The notes below the pieces were generated by a model. It saw only the letters and a program-made list of their open reading frames with translations. It was not told the origin of the DNA and did not search any database. A program made the translations under genes and the position numbers. From Microvirga massiliensis (GTDB taxonomy: Bacteria > Pseudomonadota > Alphaproteobacteria > Rhizobiales > Beijerinckiaceae): a stretch of 64,000 nucleotides of DNA. The stretch lies in NCBI RefSeq assembly GCF_001006805.1, contig NZ_LN811358.1, positions 348,905 to 412,904 on the forward strand, in the 5' to 3' direction. This document shows, piece by piece, positions 35,982 through 44,183 of this stretch (positions are counted from its first letter, which is position 1; every line of letters starts with the position of its first letter).

Positions 35982-37436
35982 ATGGGCCTTCTCGGCATCG
36001 TGGTGGCCCTTCTGCTGCTGATGGTGCTCGCTTTTCGGGGCTGGAGCGTATTGCTGCTCTCACCGGCAGCCGCTCTCCTCGCTGCGGCCTCTGCCGGTGA
36101 GCCACTCCTGGCGCACTGGACCCAGACCTTCATGGGCAGCGCTGCCCGCTTCATCGCACAGTTCTTCCCGATCTTTCTGCTCGGCGCGCTCTTTGGCAAG
36201 CTGATGGACGACAGCGGTTCGGTGACGGCCATTGCGGGATTCCTGACCCAACGCCTCGGCAAGGAGCGGGCCGTCCTCGCCGTCGTGCTCGCAGGCGCAT
36301 TCGTGACCTATGGCGGGGTCAGCCTGTTCGTCGCGTTCTTCGTGCTGGCTCCGATGGCGCAGGCGCTGTTCCGCGCGGCAGCCATTCCCCGGCGCCTGAT
36401 GCCGGCGTCGATCGCCTTGGGGACTTCGACCTTCACCATGTCAGCCTTGCCGGGAACGCCAGCGATCCAGAATGCGATCCCGATGCCGTTCTTCGGCACG
36501 ACGCCCTTTGCGGCGCCGGGCCTGGGTGTTGTCGCATCGGCCATCATGCTCGGCTTTGGATTGTGGTGGCTGGGCCGGGCCGAGGCTTCCGCGAGGCGAT
36601 CGGGTGAGGGCTTTGGAAGCGAACGCGAGGTGTCCCTTGAGGCGATCCTGGAGGATCAGGTATTGCGAGAGCGCGCAACCACCGCGCGTGAATTCGACCC
36701 TGCCGAGATGCGGCATGGACAGCACGGAAACGATGTGCCTCCGATTCTTCAGGCTGCCCTGCCGCTGATCGTCGTCGTTGCCGTCAATCTGCTGATGTCT
36801 CTCGTGGTGCTCCCGCGATTGGATGTGGCTTTTCTCTCGGAGGCGCAATGGGGCAGCACGTCCCTGGCCGGAGTTGGAGGTGTCTGGTCCGTGATCACGG
36901 CGCTGGCTGCGGCCATCATCGTGGTGATCGTGGTGAACCGCCGGCGACTGCCAGCGCTCCGGGACAGCATGGATGCCGGCGCGAATGCGTCCGTGCTGCC
37001 GGCGTTCAGCGTCGCAAGTCTCGTCGGCTTTGGGGCCGTGGTGGCTGCTCTGCCGGCCTTCGAGATCGTCCGCGATGGCGTGCTGACAATCGGAGGCGGC
37101 CCGCTCGTTTCGCTCGCCGTCGCAACAAACGCCCTGTCCGCTCTCACGGGCTCTGCGTCGGGAGGGCTCACCATCGCGCTCGATTCCCTTGCGCCGACCT
37201 ACATGGCTCTTGCAGCAGAGGAAGGCATCAGTCCGGACCTCCTGCACCGCGTCGCCGTGATTGGATCGGGCACGCTCGACAGCCTGCCGCACAACGGTGC
37301 TGTCGTCACGTTGCTCGCCGTCTGCGGATCGACGCATCGCGAAGGCTACCGCGATATCGTCATGGTTGGCATTGTCGGCGCTATCCTCGCCTTGGCCGCG
37401 GTCATTGTGCTCGGTTCCATCTTCGGCTCGTTCTGA
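35982..37436 (+). CDS. GntP-family permease
   Basis: A 484-residue inner-membrane carrier with about twelve helices. Typical segments are IAQFFPIFLLGALFGKLMDD, AGAFVTYGGVSLFVAFFVLA, STFTMSALPGTPAIQNAIPM, and GSASGGLTIALDSLAPTYMA near the C-terminus. GntP carriers take up gluconate or other organic acids; this branch is often near 3-hydroxybutyrate genes, so a hydroxyacid is a reasonable but unproven substrate. The ATG is chosen four bases after the patatin stop; the longer in-frame reading overlaps it. Confidence 0.9.
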   Translation: MGLLGIVVALLLLMVLAFRGWSVLLLSPAAALLAAASAGEPLLAHWTQTFMGSAARFIAQFFPIFLLGALFGKLMDDSGSVTAIAGFLTQRLGKERAVLAVVLAGAFVTYGGVSLFVAFFVLAPMAQALFRAAAIPRRLMPASIALGTSTFTMSALPGTPAIQNAIPMPFFGTTPFAAPGLGVVASAIMLGFGLWWLGRAEASARRSGEGFGSEREVSLEAILEDQVLRERATTAREFDPAEMRHGQHGNDVPPILQAALPLIVVVAVNLLMSLVVLPRLDVAFLSEAQWGSTSLAGVGGVWSVITALAAAIIVVIVVNRRRLPALRDSMDAGANASVLPAFSVASLVGFGAVVAALPAFEIVRDGVLTIGGGPLVSLAVATNALSALTGSASGGLTIALDSLAPTYMALAAEEGISPDLLHRVAVIGSGTLDSLPHNGAVVTLLAVCGSTHREGYRDIVMVGIVGAILALAAVIVLGSIFGSF

Positions 37437-37822
37437 GCGAGATCAGGATACGAACATGAAGGGCAGAGTGCCTGCTGGCATTTCTTGAGCGGCGGGGCTT
37501 AACGTCTTTTTGCGCTTGCGACTGCTACAGCACATGGAGCGGACTCAAGGTCACCCAAAGATCGAACCGGGAACTCTCCCACGCGTCAGGAACATTCGAT
37601 TTTCGTCTTACAAGGATACTCAGCTTATTTTCTGGGTGTGCCAGAAGCGACCGCAACCATCGCGCCCCAATCACCACGCGCGCGCACGTGATGCGGATCA
37701 CAGTCGTCCCTGCCCGGACGATCATAATCGCCCAATGGCGTGCTCGCGAAGGCTCCAGATGATCGAAACCAGCCGGGGCGAAGGGTGGGCGGGCATCAAT
37801 GACAACCGGCAAAAAGCGCAGC
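37437..37822. other. intergenic region
   Basis: About 385 bases, without a supported gene. It holds a CRP/FNR-like palindrome at 37687-37702. Confidence 0.5.
37687..37702. promoter_or_regulatory. CRP-like palindromic site
   Basis: CGTGA-TGCGGA-TCACA matches the CRP-type consensus TGTGA-N6-TCACA at 9 of 10 positions. It lies 121 bases before the DUF924 frame. No promoter could be placed beside it, and single sites of this quality occur by chance in long windows. Confidence 0.35.
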
Positions 37823-38472
37823 ATGAGCAGGATGGCTGACTGGCAGACAGTTTACGACTTCTGGTTTCCGCCGGGCTTGGCGGACGATGACTTCGATGCT
37901 CACCGGAACAGGTTCGGCTGGTGGTTTGGCGGGGGATCGCATGCAGAGTTGCTGGCCTTTGCTCCGCTCCTCGAAGCGGGCCGGGACGGACGCCTGGATG
38001 ATTGGCTCACCCCCCGGTCGGACGCCCGTCCGTGATCCTCGTCCTCGGCCAGTTTCCGTGGAGGCTCTTCGCCGGGATGCCCGACGCCTATGCCTCTGAT
38101 CCGGATGCTTTGCGGATCGCGGAGGAGGGACTGCGGAACGGCCACTACGAGGCGCTCACGCGGCCGTGGGAGAAGACGTTCTTCTTCATGCCTCTGGCCC
38201 ACACGGAGGGTCCGGACCATCTGGGGCGGCTGGAGCGCGCAATCCTGGAAGCTGAAGCCGTTGCGCTTGAGGCTCCGGTGCATCTGAGGCCGCTCTACTG
38301 GCACTCCGTCAATCAAGCCTGTGGCCATCGTGATGTGATCCAGCGGTTCGGCAGGTTTCCGCACCGCAATCCTGTCGTGGGTCGAGGGTCCACGCCAGAC
38401 AAACTGGCGTATCTGGAAAGGGGCGACTTCGTCCACAGGCGCCAGCCGCCGCAAAGTGCCGGACGTGCATGA
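37823..38472 (+). pseudogene. DUF924-family protein broken by a one-base frameshift
   Basis: Frame 1 (to 38035) encodes VYDFWFPPGLADDDFD, FGWWFGGGSHAELLAF and LDDWLTP, the N-terminal part of DUF924. The remainder (from about 38016 in another frame) encodes VILVLGQFPWRLFAGMPDAY, EKTFFFMPLAHTEG and IQRFGRFPHRNPVVGRGST, the rest of the family. Adding one base to the C6 run at 38010-38015 would join them as LTPPVGRPSVILVLG. Function of the family is unknown. The end overlaps the cupin gene start (ATGA). Either a real mutation or a sequencing error. Confidence 0.85.
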
Positions 38473-38912
38473 CGTCGGTTCCCGACGCGGTGAGTCGAGG
38501 CGCGGGAGATTGCCGAATGATGCAGGACGACAACGAAGTGCCATTAGGGCCGATCATGGCTGGGCGCGGTCTCCCGGCCATGTCGGCCGTCGGAGCCTCC
38601 TTCGTGGTTCGCGAGTGGTCGGACTCCGGTCCTTCCTACCTGCACTTCCATCGCTCGGACGACGAAGCCTGGCACGTGCTCCATGGCTCGCTGCGGTTCC
38701 GCTTTCGGGATCGGGAGATTGACGCCCTGGCCGGAACGACAGTCTTCGTGCCGGCCGGCACCCTCCACACCTACTGGGTCACTGAGCCCAGTTGCTATCT
38801 CATTTTCCTGACGCCGCAGCTCGATCGGCGAATCGACAGTTTGCGCAGCCTGACCGATCGATCCCAACTACGGGCCACGCTCGCTGAATTTGATACCGTG
38901 CTCGTGGAATGA
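38469..38912 (+). CDS. cupin-domain protein
   Basis: A 147-residue protein with one cupin barrel: motif 1 YLHFHRSDDEAWHVLHGSLRF (metal-type His/Glu pattern H-x-H-x4-5-E) and motif 2 VFVPAGTLHTYWV. The N-terminal 30 residues are probably a leader or linker. The ATG overlaps the TGA of the preceding DUF924 gene, suggesting coupled translation; the internal ATG at 38517 is an alternative start. No specific substrate is indicated. Confidence 0.85.
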   Translation: MTSVPDAVSRGAGDCRMMQDDNEVPLGPIMAGRGLPAMSAVGASFVVREWSDSGPSYLHFHRSDDEAWHVLHGSLRFRFRDREIDALAGTTVFVPAGTLHTYWVTEPSCYLIFLTPQLDRRIDSLRSLTDRSQLRATLAEFDTVLVE

Positions 38913-38970
38913 GTTTCTTTGCCGCGAGCTTTCCGTGCGAGACCGCATCAGAATCTAGCCTACCGAACAA

Positions 38971-39530
38971 ATGCGGCGTCGCTCATGGTCAGATCCTGAA
39001 GTCTCCAGCAGTTCGGCCAATACCCCCTCCTGCGCTGCGCGGATCTCCCGCAACGCGCACGGCGACAGTGGCAGCACCTCCTATACGATCGCCAGAGGCT
39101 CCAGCGACCTGAACAGCCGTGGGCCGGATGCTGTGTACCTGGTTGACCACGACTCCGTCATGCACACGTTCAGCCACTTTACGATCTTCCAGTTGGACAA
39201 CCAGCGGCTTGCTGCGCTGATCTCGGATTTCGACAGGATCACCGGCACGGGGACGGCTACAACGTCACAGGCGACTTCGTCCGTGGCGAAACCGAGGGCG
39301 CGTTCTTCGCTCAGGTTGAGCGGCAGTCGGACGGTAGCTTCGGCGAGGTGCACTGGACCGAGATCGCTGATCCGGGAGCGGATGTAACAAATGGGAACAC
39401 CGCCATCGATGACACGGTCCTGGGTATCCATGTCGCCAGTGGAGTGACGCACGGTTTTGTCGCCAGCGCAGCGATGCCGGAGTCCGGCGCGTTGCCGAGC
39501 AGCGCGCATAGCCAGGAATGCTGGGGATGA
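38971..39530 (+). pseudogene. degraded beta-rich protein gene with a one-base frameshift
   Basis: Two frames read like one protein: the first (38971 to about 39242) has YTIARGSSDLNSRGPDAVYL, MHTFSHFTIFQLDNQRLAAL and ISDFDRI; the second (39243 to 39530) has GDGYNVTGDFVRGETEGAFF, AQVERQSDGSFGEVHWTEIA and TAIDDTVLGIHVASG. One extra C at 39243 would join them. I cannot name the family. There is no good ribosome site at the start, and further damage upstream is possible. Confidence 0.55.
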
Positions 39531-39604
39531 TCGGAGTGCGCTCGTGGTGCGCTTGCTGAGGTGAGATTGCTGGCATGGTGCTGGTGTTGAATGCCGCTGC
39601 CAAG

Positions 39605-40402
39605 TCAGTCACGGGGGGCTGCCGCGCTGAAGTCATCCAGCACGGCCGAGAGGGCCTCCGGTCGTACCCTCACTGCTCCCGCAAAGGGATGATCGATCGT
39701 GGTGATGATGAGCAGCCCCGCGAAGATCAGGAAAGACAGTATGCCCGTCATCATCACCTGAGCACGCAGGTTCTCGGCGCCGAAGAAGAGTGTGAAACCG
39801 AGCGTCAGAACCGCGCCGCCAGACAGTACGAACCATAGCACTCGGGGAACAGTGCCAGGGGCCATCACCAGCCTCGTGCGGCGGGTTTGGGTCACGACGT
39901 CAAGCTGGTGGAGGGCTTCGGCCAACAGGGCTGCTCCGCGAGCGTCACCGGGGGTGAACGTCATCAGCGCCGAATAGGCACTCTTAAGTGCCTGTGTCAC
40001 GGCGTGACTCTCCTTCCCTTGCTCCATGGCGGGCCATTCCTCCGCAATGGCCACCTTGATGTACCGGGTCAAACCGTTGTGGATCGCTGTACCAGAATCA
40101 CCTCCGATTCCCTCCGCCAATCGGTACAAAGTTGTAACGGCGGCTGCCTCCTGGGCCACGGCGTTCTCCGCCTCATCGAACTTTTCCCACACGGTGATTA
40201 CGGCAAAGCCCAACAGCACCGCGTAAAGCACGCCGACGGTGGCGAACGTGAATCCGGCGACCTCATTATTGAGGCGCAATCGGTCCAGGCTGACGCGTCG
40301 GCGAACGAGAACTGGACCGGCCATTGCGATAAGCGTCATGGCGCCGATCAGAAGGATGCTGGACAGCCATGCCGGTGCCGTGGCCAGGAGTGACAATAGC
40401 AT
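39605..40402 (-). CDS. DUF4239 (bestrophin-like) membrane protein
   Basis: A 265-residue protein with paired N-terminal helices (SSILLIGAMTLIAMAGPVLV and NNEVAGFTFATVGVLYAVLL), the characteristic FDEAENAVAQEAAAVTTLYR segment, and two C-terminal helices (VLSGGAVLTLGFTLFFG, MMTGILSFLIFAGLLIITT) ending in DHPFAGAVRV. This is the DUF4239 family, whose function is unknown. The start at 40402 has AAGGGTGG six bases upstream. An upstream in-frame ATG is at 40474. Confidence 0.88.
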   Translation of the reverse strand: MLLSLLATAPAWLSSILLIGAMTLIAMAGPVLVRRRVSLDRLRLNNEVAGFTFATVGVLYAVLLGFAVITVWEKFDEAENAVAQEAAAVTTLYRLAEGIGGDSGTAIHNGLTRYIKVAIAEEWPAMEQGKESHAVTQALKSAYSALMTFTPGDARGAALLAEALHQLDVVTQTRRTRLVMAPGTVPRVLWFVLSGGAVLTLGFTLFFGAENLRAQVMMTGILSFLIFAGLLIITTIDHPFAGAVRVRPEALSAVLDDFSAAAPRD

Positions 40403-40492
40403 GTCCATCCACCCTTCTACGGTCCAGTTTGGTAGGATCGACAGGACTATAATGACCTTGGTCGTTCCCGGCAAAATAGATCAATATCCGGT

Positions 40493-40990
40493 TTATTTCA
40501 GCAGCTCAAAGGAATGCTCATAGGTTCTGTCGGATCGCCGAGTCGTGGTTACTTGCCCGCGGGCGCCAATGAACGCACCCGTGCCGCCGATCACGGCTCT
40601 GACTTGCGGCGTATTCACGGTCATTTCCGTGTCCTGTCCTAGGTAGACTGTGCCGCCAGAGACCACGAGGCTGTCACCATTGCCAAGATCGAAGTAGAGC
40701 TGGCCGATGCGCCCCTCATGCGGATGCCGCTCCCCCGGCAATGCGACGGTGAAGAGTATACCTCTCAGCGTACCGGTGTTGCCGGCCTCAGATCGGACAG
40801 CGGCCTCAAATGCGAGCATGTCACCATGTGACTTTCCTTTCAGGCCAACATCCACGTTAGTCAGGGCGGGAGCTTCCTGGATGACGATGAACTTGCGCGT
40901 CTCTGCGAGTGCCTGCGTGCCGAGAAAGAAGGAGACATTCAAGATCGCCCCGACCAGAGTGGCTCGTGCAGCATGTTCACACCGTGACAT
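40493..40990 (-). CDS. secreted allene-oxide-cyclase/dirigent-barrel-like protein
   Basis: A 165-residue protein with a signal peptide (cleavage near TQALA) and a mature domain that reads like the AOC/dirigent beta-barrel: DMLAFEAAVRSEAGNTGTLR, IGQLYFDLGNGDSLVVSGGT, and the C-terminal VIGGTGAFIGARGQVTTTRR, YEHSFELLK. The VIGGTG-x2-x-GARG block is the best hallmark. Bacterial members have no defined reaction. It lies 18 bases upstream of the region before the DUF4239 gene, on the same strand. Confidence 0.7.
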   Translation of the reverse strand: MSRCEHAARATLVGAILNVSFFLGTQALAETRKFIVIQEAPALTNVDVGLKGKSHGDMLAFEAAVRSEAGNTGTLRGILFTVALPGERHPHEGRIGQLYFDLGNGDSLVVSGGTVYLGQDTEMTVNTPQVRAVIGGTGAFIGARGQVTTTRRSDRTYEHSFELLK

Positions 40991-41349
40991 AGGGACTCCT
41001 CCTTGTGAGTGCGTCCTGTGCCGTCCGGCGAGTAGCGGAGCCTCAGCCCCTATGATGCGATCTCGCTACGGAGCAGCAGCGGCCGTCCTGATCCTAGCAC
41101 AATACAAACACCTGCGCTGGGAAGGTGAGCAGGTTCCCTTGGAAGCGGCATCGGGTAAGCCGACGATAGCCTAACGCTCGCGATGAGGTCGACTTGGCTG
41201 AGGGCCCCTGAAAGGCGACTATCATCCGGCTCATCGCTTCGGCTTTGGAGCTCTGTCAAACCCCAGCCCTACTAGGAAACCGCGATGCGGACATAATCAA
41301 CGTGCAGTATCAATCAATCCAAGCGCCAGCAGAGCAATGGAGGACCGCC
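40991..41349. other. divergent intergenic region
   Basis: About 360 bases between the barrel-protein gene (minus) and a secreted-protein gene (plus). Both promoters should be here. I see no strong boxes and no repeats. Confidence 0.45.
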
Positions 41350-42066
41350 ATGATAAGGGTCTTTCGCAGACCTTGCCTACTCGCGTGGTTCGGGCTGCTT
41401 GCGTTCTTCGGGGCGCGTGCCGCTGGCCCGATTGTGACGGATGACGCAACCCATAGCATCGCCAATGCTCGTGACGCGCGATACTGCGAGATCATTCCGG
41501 TCGTCCGCGACGGTTTTCGCCTCATCGCCACGGTCTATAACACACTGGGGCTGAACGACTGCCCAGCCGAGATCTGGAACGCGATCACAGAGGCGGATAT
41601 GAGAAGGCATTTCGGTGCTGTCACTGTCCTGCTCAACGGCCCACGGCATTTTCTGATGGATACGATCAGCGGGGATGGGGCAACGGCGGCTGGCAAGACA
41701 ATCGAGGCGGGAGGACTCGCAATGGCCGAGCGGGCCTCTCTGGACCTCGGCATCTTTGATCTCCCGCGAACAGCGTACCGGGAGCGGAAGGTCGATCGCG
41801 AGACGCGATATCTGTTTAAAGCCGGCGGCCCTGTGTTCGCGCTCGATGCACCCGACGGCAGCCGCTATGTCATGCAGGCCTATGCGCAAATCGTCGACAA
41901 GGAGCTGACCTATGCAGCCCTCCCAACGCTCGGCGCACGCTTGAAGCTGCCTTCGGGATGGCACTATTCGATGCTGATGATCAGCGAGGATCTGATCCTT
42001 GGCTCGCGCGGACAGGCAACGATTGTGCAGGATGAACTGCAGAACACGTACCAGAAAGTGGATTAA
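41350..42066 (+). CDS. secreted protein of unknown function
   Basis: A 238-residue protein with a signal peptide (LLAWFGLLAFFGARA, cleavage after ARA). The mature part has GPIVTDDATHSIANARDARY, CEIIPVVRDGFRLIATVYNT, LGLNDCPAEIWNAI, ETRYLFKAGGPVFAL, and YVMQAYAQIVDKELTYA. Two cysteines could pair. GGAGGA precedes the ATG at the right distance, which decides this start over 41245. Comparable secreted proteins occur in Hyphomicrobiales, but I cannot name one with a known role. Confidence 0.75.
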   Translation: MIRVFRRPCLLAWFGLLAFFGARAAGPIVTDDATHSIANARDARYCEIIPVVRDGFRLIATVYNTLGLNDCPAEIWNAITEADMRRHFGAVTVLLNGPRHFLMDTISGDGATAAGKTIEAGGLAMAERASLDLGIFDLPRTAYRERKVDRETRYLFKAGGPVFALDAPDGSRYVMQAYAQIVDKELTYAALPTLGARLKLPSGWHYSMLMISEDLILGSRGQATIVQDELQNTYQKVD

Positions 42067-42084
42067 GATTGCGAGGACTGCCCG

Positions 42085-42357
42085 ATGAAACGCGCTTGCC
42101 TCATGGCCCTACTCGTCACAAGTCCCATCACTGCGCTCGCTGACCAGAAGTCTGCGGACGCTTGCGCGGCCAAGCTGTCGAAGGAACCTGCTGCGATCTA
42201 TTCGAGCACCGTGGCGCAAATCTCGCCCGGCGTAAGCATCAAGGATGTGGTCGTTAACGTGACACGCAGTATGGTGATGGCGGGCCGCCTCAGCCGGGCC
42301 AATGCTCGTCCGGCCGCCGAAGCTGCTGGCAATTGCCTCGAGCTGATCAGGAAGTGA
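42085..42357 (+). CDS. small secreted protein of unknown function
   Basis: A 90-residue protein with a signal peptide (MKRACLMALLVTSPITALAD) and a helical mature part: SADACAAKLSKEPAAIYSST, SIKDVVVNVTRSMVMAGRLS, and a final ANARPAAEAAGNCLELIRK. Two cysteines, one near each end, could form a disulfide. The pattern matches a small conserved family in Hyphomicrobiales that lacks an assigned function. It follows the larger secreted protein by 18 bases and is likely cotranscribed. Confidence 0.75.
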   Translation: MKRACLMALLVTSPITALADQKSADACAAKLSKEPAAIYSSTVAQISPGVSIKDVVVNVTRSMVMAGRLSRANARPAAEAAGNCLELIRK

Positions 42358-42587
42358 CGCTCTACGGATTGTTTGTGCCGGCCCGTCGTCCCGCTCTTCG
42401 AGGAATGGTCGGCCGGACCGGCGTCCCAATCCCGCTTGGTCCCTGTTCGCATCCGAATACTGGAATTAGCACGGGAACGATTCCGGACGCGGCCTGTGTG
42501 CAACCGCAAGCCGCGCTGGTCGTGTCACGACCCATGGTCCGCATCGATGGCGTCCACCAATGCGCCGGGCTGACCAAGTACGGTCCC

Positions 42588-42859
42588 TCAGCAGCCCGTG
42601 CAGATGCCTTTCATGATCTCCCGGTCGTTCTGGCGGTCCTGTTGATCTATCTGTTGGGTGGCCGTCGCGTCATCGGTCGAGAAGTCGTTGCGAGGCTGCG
42701 TCACGGCTTCCCGCTCGAGAGCGCGCTCCGACGGGATCAGGATCTCCCCTCCGGGCGATCTGAACTCAGGCTCCTGTGCCCACGCCGGAACGGCAGTAAC
42801 AGGAACCCCACTCCGATGAGCAAGGGTCCGATGAGCAAGGGAAGGCGCTGGATGCCCAT
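42588..42859 (-). pseudogene. small signal-peptide protein broken by a one-base frameshift
   Basis: From ATG 42859 (preceded by AGGAG) the frame encodes MGIQRLPLLIGPLLIGVG, the start of a signal peptide. The frame then shifts and continues as VTAVPAWAQEPEF, EILIPSERALEREAVTQP, RNDFSTDDATATQQIDQQDR and DREIMKGICTGC. Adding one base to the C4 run at 42806-42809 restores a single protein of about 91 residues with an AWA signal cleavage site. Function unknown. A 15-base tandem duplication lies in the signal-peptide code. Confidence 0.65.
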
Positions 42860-42997
42860 ATCTCCTACTTGTACTCGTCACTTCAGGTCTGCCCGGCTCT
42901 TTCCATTGCCTTCCAGGATCGGATCAAAGCGTTCGAAAGCCTGATCCCGGAGGCTATCGAGGCTGCCAATGAACAGATCTATGCGGATCGCGGATGA
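42800..42997 (+). pseudogene. possible C-terminal gene remnant
   Basis: A plus-strand frame opening after a stop at 42797 encodes KALDAHISYLYSSLQVCPAL, SIAFQDRIKAFESLIPEAIE and AANEQIYADRG and then stops. It reads like the helical C-terminus of a protein, but no start codon or upstream continuation is visible, and its left part overlaps the minus-strand broken gene. I cannot assign a family. Confidence 0.3.
42813..42842. repeat. 15-base tandem duplication
   Basis: CCGATGAGCAAGGG occurs twice in direct tandem (42813-42827 and 42828-42842, differing in the last base). On the minus strand it encodes the repeated LLIGP within a signal peptide. A 15-base in-frame duplication by slippage is the simple explanation. 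Confidence 0.9.
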
Positions 42998-43177
42998 CTT
43001 CGACTGCTGGCTCGGGACCGTCCTTTTCGTGCGCGATGGCACTGGTCTGCACATCGCAAGACCAAGCCAAGAGTATGCATCGCGCCAAGCTGCGATCACA
43101 AGCACACCATCGGTAAGAGAGATCCGTGGTCCTTACATCTGAATTCTGGCCCAGCGGTTTCGGTCCTGTGCCTTGAA

Positions 43178-44044
43178 TTAGAGCCGCTCTGCGCGAAACG
43201 TATCGCAGGACGAGATCTGGCCCGATTCCAGACCTCGCGTGAGCCACTGAACCCGTTGCTGTGAAGAGCCGTGCGTGAAGGAATCGGGCACGACGCGGCC
43301 GGAGGTCTGACGTTGCAGGCGATCGTCGCCGATCGCCTGGGCTGCATTGATCGCTTCTTCGATGTCGCCCTTCTCCAGGGATTGATAGCGCTGCTCGGAA
43401 TTGTGAGCCCAGACGCCGGCAAGGCAGTCGGCCATCAGCTCGACGCGAACGGAGAGCTGGTTGGCTTGGCGCTGATCGACTTCCCTCTGGCGTTGCTGCA
43501 CACGGGGAAGGATCCCGAGCTCATTCTCGACGTGGTGGCCGACCTCGTGCGCGATCACATAGGCATAGGCGAAGTCGCCCCCGGCACCAAAACGGCGCCG
43601 CATATCCTCGAAGAACGAGAGGTCGACATAGACCGACTTATCGAGCGGACAGTAGAACGGGCCCATGGCAGATTGCGCAAAGCCGCAGCCCGACTGGGTT
43701 TGTCCAGAGAAGAGCACGAGCTTGGGTGGGTCGTATTGCCGATTGGCCTGGGCCGGCAACACCTTGCTCCAGACATCTTCCGTGTTGCCCAGGATATTGG
43801 CTGCGAAGCGCCCCATCTCGTCGGTCGGGGCGCCGCGCCGGCCTTCCTGTTGCTCCTGTTGGAATCCGCCGCGCTGCATCATCTCCGCACCGCCGATGAG
43901 GAGACGCGGGTCGATCCCAAGGGCCCAGCCGAGGAGCCCGAGGATAACGATCGTGCCGATCCCGAGCCCGCCGCGCCCGCCGGGGATACCCATGCCGCGG
44001 CGATCTTCGACGTTGGTGGAGGTTCTGAAATCTTCCCAGCGCAT
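43178..44044 (-). CDS. neutral zinc metallopeptidase (YpfJ/KPN_02809 family)
   Basis: A 288-residue membrane-anchored protease. One N-terminal helix (LGIGTIVILGLLGWALGI) is followed by the zinc-binding helix YVIAHEVGHHVENELG (His-Glu-x2-His) and a downstream Glu in VRVELMADCLAGVWA. Other family blocks are FSGQTQSGCGFAQSAMGPFY and DKSVYVDLSFF. I start at ATG 44044, with GAGGA upstream; the frame extends through a TTG codon. It marks the right edge of the accessory region. Confidence 0.92.
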   Translation of the reverse strand: MRWEDFRTSTNVEDRRGMGIPGGRGGLGIGTIVILGLLGWALGIDPRLLIGGAEMMQRGGFQQEQQEGRRGAPTDEMGRFAANILGNTEDVWSKVLPAQANRQYDPPKLVLFSGQTQSGCGFAQSAMGPFYCPLDKSVYVDLSFFEDMRRRFGAGGDFAYAYVIAHEVGHHVENELGILPRVQQRQREVDQRQANQLSVRVELMADCLAGVWAHNSEQRYQSLEKGDIEEAINAAQAIGDDRLQRQTSGRVVPDSFTHGSSQQRVQWLTRGLESGQISSCDTFRAERL

Positions 44045-44183
44045 GGTCGTCCTCAAGGCGGCCGGAACAGCCGCTGCGACAAAGCAGAAGCGCTGCCGCT
44101 AGTTCCAACAGGGCCGGGGCGGCGGCCCGATCGCTCCCGAATTACAGGCGGCATAGCCGCGCAGTATCCGGTAATTGCGATGC

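Noticed and set aside
42969..43142. 57-codon plus-strand frame starting MNRSMRIADDFDCWLG
   Set aside because: Overlaps the end of the gene remnant, has no ribosome site and no family resemblance.
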